A DNA stretch of 45,328 bases, taken from positions 1 through 45,328 of the IMG/VR virus record IMGVR_UViG_3300031708_000010; one strand, 5' to 3'. This stretch comes from a virus. Under the pieces are notes generated by a model, which was given only the letters and a program-made list of their open reading frames with translations, did no database searches and was not told where the DNA came from. The position numbers were made by a program, and so were the translations under genes. Positions 1 to 7,504 of the stretch are shown piece by piece (positions within the stretch are counted from its first letter, which is position 1; each line of letters begins with the position of its first letter).

Positions 1-2
1 AG

Positions 3-59
3 GTCGCCCGCGGCAAGTCTGCACCGACGGTGGGCGGTCGCAAGATGACTGACTACTGA
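3..59 (+). CDS. C-terminal end of a gene entering from the left edge
   Basis: The frame is open from the window edge and ends with TGA at 57-59. It encodes 18 residues, basic and glycine-rich, ending GRKMTDY. Nothing in so short a tail identifies the protein. No start codon is visible because the rest lies outside the window. The call rests only on the open frame and the plausible composition. Confidence 0.3.
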   Translation, partial: VARGKSAPTVGGRKMTDY

Positions 60-186
60 TCGCGTGCCGCTCGTGCCGCTCCATTTGTTATCGACGTATC
101 GCGCGCGCGTGCGCGTGTTCTAGTCGTGGTTCTGATCGTGCTGCTGCTCGGCGGCGGATTCTACGGCCGCGGCCGGTGGTACTGAC

Positions 187-414
187 ATGGCATCGCGAGC
201 TGAGAGGCGTAACGCGGCCTTGCGCGGCAAGGTCAAAGGCGTCTGGCGCGGCGTGGATGCGCAATATCAGGGATATGAGCCCCGCCCCGGCAAGTCGTAC
301 AAACCGAACGGCGACCGCGAATGCGCGCGCCGCCGCCGTCAGATGAACATAACCAATTACGACCCGCCTTTGGGCCGAGTGCTGGACTTCCGACCAGCAC
401 TCGGCTCAATTTAA
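187..414 (+). CDS. Small basic protein of unknown function
   Basis: A 75-residue protein, rich in arginine and lysine through its first 55 residues (for example the run RRRRQ). It has no membrane segment or cysteine motif. The start ATG at 187 has no strong ribosome site. The last codons run through a strong hairpin at 372-407, so the gene ends inside its own terminator, as is common for the last gene of a unit. It lies ahead of the exported-protein block. It does not resemble a small terminase in any feature I can see. Function unknown. Confidence 0.45.
   Translation: MASRAERRNAALRGKVKGVWRGVDAQYQGYEPRPGKSYKPNGDRECARRRRQMNITNYDPPLGRVLDFRPALGSI
372..407 (+). terminator. Strong hairpin closing the first transcription unit
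   Basis: A 14-bp stem (372-385 with 394-407, one G-U pair) closes an 8-nt loop and is followed by the AT-rich stretch AATTTAA, not a clean T-run. It overlaps the 3' end of the preceding small gene. The stem is GC-rich and perfect apart from the wobble pair, so a transcription terminator or 3'-end stabiliser is the simplest reading. From 415 to 523 there is only a leader with two CTTAAG sites, then AAGGAG before the next gene. Confidence 0.6.
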
Positions 415-523
415 CACGGCTTAAGTCAACCAGATCAAATACTTAAGCGCGAAATGGCGACGGCGAGCGCCCCTGATCTCGCCACCCACGCCGCACAACG
501 GCAACCCCCACAAGGAGTCTAAC

Positions 524-1831
524 ATGAAGTTTGCACGTCTCGCGGGCGCGCTGCTTGTTGCCTTCACCGCAGCGGCGCTCATCATCAATGCCCCCGGCCT
601 CCTCCGGGCAGCTGGCGATTATCCTGGCCTGCCGCAGGTCGGCATTCCCCAATACCAGTTCCCGACCGGTACGGAGGTCGTCCCAGCCGATACCGGCCTG
701 GCAGGGGGCGTTTTCCCCCAGACCGTGACAATGCCGCCTAGCGTGATCGCCGGCACCACCTGGGGCTCGCCGCGCAATTTCCTCGGCAACGGTGCGCTCA
801 ACATCACCAACACCCAAGGCACCGCGACGGTGACCTGCGCCACCACCTCGGCGGCAACCACCGCAGCTCTGTCGGCAGACCGTTGGATGTGCGATGCGAA
901 CGTGGGCTCCGGCGCCGGGAACACGGCGATCGTGACCACCGCGCCAGCCCCGCCGGCTGGCTTTACGAACGTCATGAAGGTCAATAGGGCCTCGGGGTCG
1001 CTGACGCAGCCCATTTGCGTGTGGAGCGCGGTGCCGACCGTCCAGGCGGCCCAGCTCGCCGGCCAGACCGTAACGTTGTCAGCCTATGTGGCGGCCCTCG
1101 CCACCCTGACTGCCGACAACGGCAACGTGGCCAATCTGGTCATCATCGCCGGCAGCGGCACAGATCAGGGCCTCAACGCGTCGTGGACGGCCTCCCCGGC
1201 CATCACGCCCGCGTGGACGAGCATCGCCACGGTGGTTAACACCCCGATCCTGCTCACGACCACATTCGCGCGGTTCTCGACCACGACCGCGATCCCGGCG
1301 ACCGTCGGCGCCTCGCTGCCCGTAACGGAGGTCGGCGTCGGCCTATGCTTCACCCCGACCGCGAATACCGTGGGCGTCACGGCGGCCACCGACGGATTCG
1401 CCTGGACGGGAGCGCAGCTCGAAAAGGCCCCTGCGGCCTCGCTGTTCGAGTTCCGCGCGAAGGCGCAGGAGAACCTTGAGGCCCAATACTACATTTATGC
1501 GCTCAAGGAAGGTGCCGCGACGACCACGCGGGCTATGTGCATGGCCTCGACCACCACCTTGGCCATCTGCGGCCTGAAATTTCCGGTGGCCATGTACAAG
1601 GTGCCGACCATGAGCTACGCGACCGGCTTCGCCACCGCGACGACCACCGCCGGCTCGACGCTCGGCGCATGCACCACGTTGCGGACCTCGACGCTAGTCA
1701 CCGGCAACGCCCCCAGCAACGAGGGTGTGCTCGTCGATTGCGTCGCCGGCACCGTGCCAGCGGCGGGCTCGGCCGACTATCTGGCTGACAACGCAGGCAC
1801 CGGCATCATCTGGGCATGGACCGGCCTCTGA
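524..1831 (+). CDS. Exported tail-associated, carbohydrate-binding-like protein
   Basis: A 435-residue protein. The start ATG at 524 is set by AAGGAG six bases upstream. Residues 1-30 form a Sec signal peptide (basic MKFAR, then a long hydrophobic core ending near LLRAA). The body is rich in Thr, Ala and Gly and predicted all-beta. A segment around residues 85-310 reads like a jelly-roll module of phage receptor-binding proteins: a paired-cysteine beta-sandwich, then a WTGAQLEKAP-type strand that often ends such modules, with FEFR and AQYY after it. The C-terminal 110 residues look like a second beta domain. It probably binds or decorates a surface; no catalytic motif is seen. A signal peptide is unusual on a virion protein. 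Confidence 0.6.
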   Translation: MKFARLAGALLVAFTAAALIINAPGLLRAAGDYPGLPQVGIPQYQFPTGTEVVPADTGLAGGVFPQTVTMPPSVIAGTTWGSPRNFLGNGALNITNTQGTATVTCATTSAATTAALSADRWMCDANVGSGAGNTAIVTTAPAPPAGFTNVMKVNRASGSLTQPICVWSAVPTVQAAQLAGQTVTLSAYVAALATLTADNGNVANLVIIAGSGTDQGLNASWTASPAITPAWTSIATVVNTPILLTTTFARFSTTTAIPATVGASLPVTEVGVGLCFTPTANTVGVTAATDGFAWTGAQLEKAPAASLFEFRAKAQENLEAQYYIYALKEGAATTTRAMCMASTTTLAICGLKFPVAMYKVPTMSYATGFATATTTAGSTLGACTTLRTSTLVTGNAPSNEGVLVDCVAGTVPAAGSADYLADNAGTGIIWAWTGL

Positions 1832-1885
1832 TCGCTTGGTCCCAGGCGCGTTCCCCGTGCCTTCCCAGCGCGCGCCAGGGATCAC

Positions 1886-1917
1886 GAGGGGCGGCCCGCC
1901 GGAATCGGCCGCCCCTC
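1886..1917 (+). terminator. Intergenic GC-rich hairpin
   Basis: An 11-bp perfect stem (1886-1896 with 1907-1917) and a 10-nt loop sit between two plus-strand genes. No T-run follows; a 15-nt tandem repeat begins at its 3' foot. It may be an attenuator or an RNA-end stabiliser rather than a full intrinsic terminator. Confidence 0.45.
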
Positions 1918-1945
1918 CCATGACTTGACCTCCCATGACTTGACC
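1916..1945. repeat. Two tandem copies of a 15-nt unit
   Basis: The unit TCCCATGACTTGACC occurs twice head to tail (1916-1930 and 1931-1945) between a hairpin and the next ribosome site. Each copy contains ATG then TGA in a near-useless frame. It could be a slippage duplication or a protein-binding repeat; the sequence does not decide. Confidence 0.85.
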
Positions 1946-1967
1946 ACGTAATCGGAGTCTCCCGACC

Positions 1968-2291
1968 ATGCCTAGCGTAAATGGATCGAATGTCTCCTCG
2001 CAGCTCCCGCTCAGGGAGCCCGTCGGCGCAACGACCATGTCGCCGGCCGCTGCCGGCGCGCCGGCGACCAACATCGCGGTGCCTGCCCCGGCCACGCTAA
2101 AGATCAATGGCATCTCCACGCCGGTGCTGAATCTGCGGTATCTCCAGCTAATCGACGTCGTTAACATCATCAACGCGATGGGGACGGGAACCGTCGCCTC
2201 GATCGATTACTACGGCCACCTGCATCTCACAAGCCCGAACGGCGTCGTGGTCGGAGGCGACACCGCGACGCGTGCGGTCTTCGGTATATGA
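1968..2291 (+). CDS. Unknown small protein upstream of SGNH hydrolase
   Basis: A 107-residue protein with an Ala/Pro-rich first half and a second half with a NIINAMGTGTV segment and likely beta strands (SIDYYGHLHL). It has no signal peptide and no cysteine. The start ATG at 1968 has a weak GGAG-like site. Its TGA at 2289-2291 directly abuts the ATG of the SGNH gene at 2292, so the two are probably translationally coupled. I do not recognise the family. Confidence 0.55.
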   Translation: MPSVNGSNVSSQLPLREPVGATTMSPAAAGAPATNIAVPAPATLKINGISTPVLNLRYLQLIDVVNIINAMGTGTVASIDYYGHLHLTSPNGVVVGGDTATRAVFGI

Positions 2292-3758
2292 ATGTCGAGT
2301 GGGGGGCCAAGTGGGGGGCCAAGTGGGGGGCCAAGTGTGGGGCCAAGTGTGGGGCCGAGTGTGGGGCCGAGTAGGAGATCGCTAGTCCTCGCCGCTCCGG
2401 CGCTCTTGCTTCCATCGCGATTGCGTGGCGCTGGCCTCTCCAGCTCGATCTCGCCTCAGCTGGGCGGTGGCATCGGAAACGCGTTCGATGGGGGCATCTC
2501 AAGCGTCTCTGCTTCTTTCGTCAACTCGTCGCTGAACATCGTCGCGGTCGGCGACAGCATCACGTCAGGCATCGCAGTTTCTCCGTATCCTTGGCCGCAG
2601 ATGATCGGCGACGGGTTGGCCGTGACGGCCTCGAACGAGGCGACGGCATCCATCGGTTGGGCCTGGAATACGAGTGGGGCCAAGACGACCCCGAACTTGA
2701 TCAGCCTAGCTGCAACCCAGGTCGATCCGCTTCTCAACGCCCCCAATTCGCCATGGTTGATCCTGTTCGCGGGGACGAACGACATCACCTACGGCGACAC
2801 GGCCGCACAGGCATATGCCTCGTTCCAGACTTATATTGCTGCGCGCCTTGCGGCGGGATGGCCGGCGGCACGCATCATCGTCTGCACTATGCTACCCCGC
2901 GGTTCCGCGGTAGAGGCCGCGCGCACTCCATACAACGCCTCGCTGGTCTCCGGCGCATCGACATACGGCTACAAGCTGGCGCGTCTCGATCTCGATCCCA
3001 ATATCGGTCAGGCGAACCAGAACACCAACCCCGAGTTTTACGAGCAGACATTCGCGATCCACCCGAACATCGCCGGGATGACCATCGTTGCCAGCGACAT
3101 CGCTGCCATTTTTGCCCCGGGGCGCTCTCTTACCGCTTGGAGCAGCTACGATAACAGTACGGGCGGGAATCTGTTTACCATATCTAATCAAAATTTAAGC
3201 GCTCGTGTTGTTGCAGACGGCGTAGGTTTTTGGGCAACCATACGTGCGTCGACGGCCCGCTTTGCCGGCAAGCTCTACATCGAGTTCAGGTGCACGGCAT
3301 CCGGAAGTGACCCCAACTACGCATTTGGTCTTGCCGGTTACGCGTATTATAATACGTCTTCAAATTATCTAGGCGGCGGTAGTATGACCGGAACTTACGA
3401 TAGCAGCTGCGGCGGCTACTTCGATATGGTTAATAATTTAAACGCATCAGGCGGCTTTACGTCGGGAGCCGGTACGATGCCGGTGGCTAACCCTGCATTG
3501 AACGACGTAATCGGGATTTTGACGGACTTTACGGCGGGGAAGGTATGGCTCGCCAGGAATAACCTGAACATCGGAACAGGGGCCGCACCAAACCCGACTA
3601 CCGATCCAGCGCAGATCACCTTTACCCCGGCCACGGTTGGCGCGTTGTTTCCAGGAATGACTGCCTCCACCCCCAATGCCGATGGCACGTGGGTGTTGCA
3701 GGCCACCGCGGCAAGCCAAACCTATTCACCCGCCTCCGGCTTTTCGGCCTGGGGATAG
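2292..3758 (+). CDS. Tat-exported SGNH/GDSL hydrolase with SPRY-like C-terminal domain
   Basis: A 488-residue protein. After the SGGP/SVGP repeats (residues 3-26) comes a Tat-like signal, SRRSLVLAAPALLL, with the arginine pair at 28-29. An SGNH esterase domain spans about 80-270. It has GDS with nucleophile Ser89, the GTND block with Asn163, and a final-block His256 in HPNIAG; the usual aspartate at H minus 3 is not evident (FAIHP). Residues about 280-488 look like a SPRY/concanavalin-type sandwich (the strand run IGILTDFTAGKVWLARN is typical). SGNH enzymes of phages usually remove acetyl groups from surface polysaccharide; that substrate is an inference. The enzyme domain is a clear paralogue of the N-terminal half of the protein at 36717-38924. 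Confidence 0.8.
   Translation: MSSGGPSGGPSGGPSVGPSVGPSVGPSRRSLVLAAPALLLPSRLRGAGLSSSISPQLGGGIGNAFDGGISSVSASFVNSSLNIVAVGDSITSGIAVSPYPWPQMIGDGLAVTASNEATASIGWAWNTSGAKTTPNLISLAATQVDPLLNAPNSPWLILFAGTNDITYGDTAAQAYASFQTYIAARLAAGWPAARIIVCTMLPRGSAVEAARTPYNASLVSGASTYGYKLARLDLDPNIGQANQNTNPEFYEQTFAIHPNIAGMTIVASDIAAIFAPGRSLTAWSSYDNSTGGNLFTISNQNLSARVVADGVGFWATIRASTARFAGKLYIEFRCTASGSDPNYAFGLAGYAYYNTSSNYLGGGSMTGTYDSSCGGYFDMVNNLNASGGFTSGAGTMPVANPALNDVIGILTDFTAGKVWLARNNLNIGTGAAPNPTTDPAQITFTPATVGALFPGMTASTPNADGTWVLQATAASQTYSPASGFSAWG
2298..2369 (+). repeat. Six in-frame copies of a 12-nt repeat
   Basis: Three copies of AGTGGGGGGCCA are followed by three AGTGTGGGGCC(A/G) variants. They encode SGGP three times then SVGP three times at the extreme N-terminus of the SGNH hydrolase, just before its twin-arginine motif. 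Copy number of such a G-rich tract should vary by slippage, changing the length of the leader without breaking the frame. Confidence 0.95.
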
Positions 3759-3767
3759 GAGACTGTA

Positions 3768-4277
3768 ATGCTTAGAAGAATCGCGGACGCGCTGTACGCG
3801 GCGATGACCCCGATCGGCATCAAGATGATGTTGAGCGTGGTGCTTATGTGCGCCCTTCTTTGGGCCGCCCGCGGCCAGACTCCTGTAACTGGCGCGCCCG
3901 TCCAGGGCGTCGCGCAGTATCGCCAAACGGTCAACGGGGCGGCGAATATTACGACTGGCCTTACCTATCAGCTGTTACTACCCGCGCTTGCCGGAACCAC
4001 GACGGTCCGGCAATCGATTACGGTGCAGAACAATCAGGCCTCGGGGACGGACGTCTGCTATCTCATTTTCGGAAGCAACGTCACGATCGTAGCCGGCACC
4101 ACGACAACGTCGTCGACCAGCATCGTAACCGGAAACAGCGCTCTTACCGCAGCCAAGGCCTCGATCGTGCTCACCCCAGGGCTGGCCTGGACGCGGTATT
4201 TTCCGCTGGTACCGTCCGACGCCATCTATGTGACATGCGCCACTACCGGCGACTCGGTATATGTCGACACCCAATAG
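3768..4277 (+). CDS. Exported small beta-rich protein
   Basis: A 169-residue protein whose first 37 residues contain a hydrophobic segment (MMLSVVLMCALLWAA) followed by a small-residue site. This suggests a late-positioned Sec signal peptide or an N-terminal anchor; the methionine at residue 26 or 27 could be a closer start. The rest is Thr/Ser-rich with paired cysteines (DVCYLIF and YVTCATT). This is the pattern of a small beta-sandwich cap domain that also appears at 18484-19020. GGAG stands upstream of the ATG at 3768. The end overlaps the next gene start by 17 nt. Function unknown, probably tail- or surface-related. Confidence 0.5.
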   Translation: MLRRIADALYAAMTPIGIKMMLSVVLMCALLWAARGQTPVTGAPVQGVAQYRQTVNGAANITTGLTYQLLLPALAGTTTVRQSITVQNNQASGTDVCYLIFGSNVTIVAGTTTTSSTSIVTGNSALTAAKASIVLTPGLAWTRYFPLVPSDAIYVTCATTGDSVYVDTQ

Positions 4278-6132
4278 GAGAACGCTACTACTCGCAACCA
4301 CGGCGGCGCTCTTGCTTCCATCGCGACTGCGTGGCGATGGCCTTTCCGGCTCGATCACACCTCAATCTGGCGGCGGCATCGGAAATCTGTTCGATGGGGG
4401 AATTTCCTCCAAGTCGTCCAGCGGGCCACCCGTGCCTCCCCCCGCACAGGCTTACGGCCTCACTACCAGCTTGTTCGCCGATGACTTTACAACGACGTCC
4501 ACAATCGATATGGCGAACACAGGGGCGCCTGGGTTCAACTGGTACTTGAAGCAGGCGTGGCCGCATATCGTAGATACAGGTGCTTTCCCGTGGAGTTACT
4601 GGCAGTCTGCTGCGGCCACGTCACCGGGTGTGATCTCACAGAGCGGTTCCGTTGTCACGTTGGCGAGTGATAACGTCGGGAACGATGTTGTCCTCAGTAC
4701 GGCCTGCTCTAACGGGACCGGGTATGTAGGGAGTGTATTCGGGGCGCAGAGCCTGTACTACGAGTTCTCTATGGCGTTTGACCCGACACTATCAAACGAT
4801 AGCGGGACGCCACCACAAAGCGTGCGCGACCCGATAGGGTGGACAGTAGGCATTAACTTTGCCACGGGACTCGCAACTACATATACAGAGCTGGATATCT
4901 GCGAGTGCGGGAGTACTGTTGCCGACGTCATACACCCGTATTTTGCCTTGCATGATTGGACCACTACGGCATCTACGGCGTCATCGACTGTAAACCCAAA
5001 CTACAACTCTTTCTCAGGGTCTCCAACCTATACCAATCAGAATGTATTCGGTGCACTTGTATTGCTGCCCGCCGACAATGGCGGGGTAGGAGTAGTTAAG
5101 TTTTTTTTGAACAATGTCTATCTGCCGGCGCAGGATGTACAATTCGCCGCGACCGGACAGTTTAGCGCACTGCAGACGCAAAAAGCTTTCATGATCATAA
5201 GCGCTGGCCTTTCATGGCCGGTTCACTACGACTTCTTTCGGATATGGGGCGGCACTGTCAGGTTGCCCGCGCCGACCGTTTCCGGGCTCTCCCCGACCTC
5301 TGGCGTCTTGGCCGGCGGAACGGCCGTGACGATCAGCGGAAATGCGTTCACGGGGGCGACGGCGGTACACTTCGGGGCTGCATCCGCTTCGTTCTCGGTA
5401 ACCAGCGACAACACGATCGCGGTGGCGTCTACTCCAGCTGGTACTGGCATCGTGGACGTTACGGTGACGACGCCGCAAGGAACGAGTGTCACCAGCGCCG
5501 CCGACCAGTTCACCTATCAGATAGCCACGACGACATTCGACCCGGCGAACTTGGGAACAAATGTCTCGCTGTCCAACGGAAATGTGACCGCAACCATCAG
5601 CACGAATACGGCAAGCTATGTTGGTGCGCGGTCCGTAGTCAGCCACTCGACGGGCAAGTACTACGCCGAGGTTGCCTTTACGGACAGTGGCGTGAACCTG
5701 CCAGGAAACTATAACGTTGGAGTGCAGAACAGTTCCGAGAGCATGTCCGGTTACCTGGGGTTCACCGTCGACTCCAATAGCGGCGGGGTGTTCGGGGATA
5801 GCGGAATCTTCTACGTCAACTCAGTCGCCCAAGGAACCGGTGCCGGTACGTGGGGAGCTGCTCCGGTCATCAGCGTGGCATTCGATGCCGGCGCAGAGCT
5901 GTTCTGGTTCTCGCTGAACGGCGGACTCTGGAATAACAGCGCGACGGCAAACCCCGATACCGGAGTTGGCGGGTTCTCAGTCTCAGGTGTCGGCGGTCCA
6001 TACTTCTTTGCCGCGCGTCTAAATGGTTCCAGTGCGGGCTCGACTGCACTTACCGCAACAGTCAACTTCGGGGCAAGCACCTACACGTACAAAGCGGGGT
6101 TCGGAAACGTGACGACGTTCGGGAACTGGTAG
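4261..6132 (+). CDS. Tat-exported GH16-like / IPT / SPRY-like depolymerase candidate
   Basis: A 623-residue protein. Residues 1-25 resemble a Tat signal (NRRTLLLATTAALLLP). Residues 20-50 nearly repeat the same stretch of the SGNH protein at 2292 (LLLPSRLRG..L, then GGGIGN.FDGGISS). Residues 70-330 look like a concanavalin-fold glycosidase with E210-L-D212-I-C-E215, matching the ExDxxE catalytic signature of glycoside hydrolase family 16; a HDW follows, as in that family. Residues 335-425 form an IPT/TIG immunoglobulin-like domain (SPTSGVLAGGTAVTISG). Residues 430-623 look like a SPRY-type sandwich. Role inferred: breakdown of a surface or extracellular beta-glucan-type polymer. The GH16 call is from the motif and strand pattern only. 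Confidence 0.65.
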   Translation: MSTPNRRTLLLATTAALLLPSRLRGDGLSGSITPQSGGGIGNLFDGGISSKSSSGPPVPPPAQAYGLTTSLFADDFTTTSTIDMANTGAPGFNWYLKQAWPHIVDTGAFPWSYWQSAAATSPGVISQSGSVVTLASDNVGNDVVLSTACSNGTGYVGSVFGAQSLYYEFSMAFDPTLSNDSGTPPQSVRDPIGWTVGINFATGLATTYTELDICECGSTVADVIHPYFALHDWTTTASTASSTVNPNYNSFSGSPTYTNQNVFGALVLLPADNGGVGVVKFFLNNVYLPAQDVQFAATGQFSALQTQKAFMIISAGLSWPVHYDFFRIWGGTVRLPAPTVSGLSPTSGVLAGGTAVTISGNAFTGATAVHFGAASASFSVTSDNTIAVASTPAGTGIVDVTVTTPQGTSVTSAADQFTYQIATTTFDPANLGTNVSLSNGNVTATISTNTASYVGARSVVSHSTGKYYAEVAFTDSGVNLPGNYNVGVQNSSESMSGYLGFTVDSNSGGVFGDSGIFYVNSVAQGTGAGTWGAAPVISVAFDAGAELFWFSLNGGLWNNSATANPDTGVGGFSVSGVGGPYFFAARLNGSSAGSTALTATVNFGASTYTYKAGFGNVTTFGNW

Positions 6133-6138
6133 GGCCGT

Positions 6139-7476
6139 GTGCTAGATGCGCGAGCGCAATTTCCAGCCAAGCTAGCTTTCCTCTTCCGCCCCGCGCCGTA
6201 CAAAATAGCATATGGCGGCCGCGGCGCGGCCAAGAGCTGGGGCTTCGCGCGCGCGTTGCTCCTGTTGGGAATGCGCAAGAAGCTGCGCATCCTTTGCGCC
6301 CGTGAAATTCAGAACTCGCTCGCGGACTCGGTGCACCGTCTGCTCGTCGACCAGATTTCGCTGCTCGGAATCGAGGATGCCTACGAGATCAACGAGTCGT
6401 CGATCACCGGCCACATCGGCACCGAGTTGCTGTTCAAGGGCCTGCAGGGGAACCGGAACAACGTCCGTTCGGTCAAGAGCACGGAGGGCCTGGACATCAT
6501 ATGGATCGAGGAAGGCGACGCGATTACCAAGCACTCATGGGATGTCGTCATCCCCACGCTGCGCAAGCCCGATGCCGAACTGTGGGTGACATTCAATCCG
6601 GTTCTGGCGAGCGATGAGACCTACCGGCGCATGGTGCTCAATCCGCCGCCCGGCGCGATCGTGGTCGAGATCAGCTGGCGTGATAATCCTTGGTTCAGCG
6701 AGCGCCAGGAGGCCGACAGGCTGCATATGCAAGCGACGGACCCCGACGGCTATCTGAACGTATGGGAAGGCAAGTGCCGCGCCGCGATGGAGGGCGCCAT
6801 CTTCGCCAAGGAGCTGCGTGATGCGACATTGGCCGGGCGCATTTGCAAGGTTCCCTACGACCCGCGGACGCAGGTACATACGTTCTGGGATTTAGGCTGG
6901 CACGATCTCACCGCGATCTGGATGGTGCAAAAGGTCGGCTTTGAATACCACCTGATAGACTACATCGAAGGCCCGCAGATGGACGCGCCCGAGTGGATCA
7001 AGGAGCTTGACAAGCGCGGGTATACCTACGGCTGGCACCATCTGCCCCATGACGGGGCGCAGGCGCTCCAGTCCGCCAAGGGCATCTCGATCGCCAGGCA
7101 AATCCGCGATCTCAAGCGGCGCGTCAAGGTCATGCCGAACCTGAAGCACGTGGTGCAGATCAGCTACGCGCGTCAACTGTTTCCGCTCTGCTATTTCGAC
7201 GAGGCCAAGACGGAGCAAGGACTGGAGCGGTTGCGGCGTTATCGGTACGACGTGAACGCGGACACCAAGGAGCGCGATCGCACTCCGAAGCATGACGTCA
7301 ATTCGCACGGCGCCTCGGCGTTCTGCGGGTTTGCGGTCAGCGTGAAACACCTCGACCGCAAGCCCAAGCCGGACGAGATGGCCGAGGCAGAAGCGCTGCG
7401 CAGGGAAGAACTCGCGCACGCCGATTTCGGGCCGTTCGTGCCGGCCGATGGCTTGGGACAGGGATGGATGCGATGA
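6139..7476 (+). CDS. terL: Terminase large subunit (packaging ATPase-nuclease)
   Basis: A 445-residue protein of usual TerL length, starting at GTG 6139. The ATPase domain carries an adapted Walker A, GGRGAAKS (residues 26-33), and a Walker B, IIWIEE (about 120-125). TFNP at about 151 is the coupling motif. The nuclease domain begins near FWDLGWHD (Asp251), the first catalytic aspartate. The C-terminal motif that normally reads SHGADAFR is SHGASAF here, so the usual last aspartate appears replaced by serine. TerL cuts concatemeric DNA and pumps it into the prohead through the portal encoded next door. No small-subunit gene is recognisable just upstream, where it would be expected. Confidence 0.93.
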   Translation: MLDARAQFPAKLAFLFRPAPYKIAYGGRGAAKSWGFARALLLLGMRKKLRILCAREIQNSLADSVHRLLVDQISLLGIEDAYEINESSITGHIGTELLFKGLQGNRNNVRSVKSTEGLDIIWIEEGDAITKHSWDVVIPTLRKPDAELWVTFNPVLASDETYRRMVLNPPPGAIVVEISWRDNPWFSERQEADRLHMQATDPDGYLNVWEGKCRAAMEGAIFAKELRDATLAGRICKVPYDPRTQVHTFWDLGWHDLTAIWMVQKVGFEYHLIDYIEGPQMDAPEWIKELDKRGYTYGWHHLPHDGAQALQSAKGISIARQIRDLKRRVKVMPNLKHVVQISYARQLFPLCYFDEAKTEQGLERLRRYRYDVNADTKERDRTPKHDVNSHGASAFCGFAVSVKHLDRKPKPDEMAEAEALRREELAHADFGPFVPADGLGQGWMR

Positions 7477-7504
7477 TCGTCAGGCGCGAGTGAGGTCGAA
7501 TTGA

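Noticed and set aside
126-185. Hydrophobic mini-frame ending GFYGRGRWY before the 187 gene
   Set aside because: No usable start codon or ribosome site gives a protein of sensible length; left as spacer.
2298-2369. Possible CRISPR-like repeat
   Set aside because: Units are contiguous without spacers and lie inside a coding frame.
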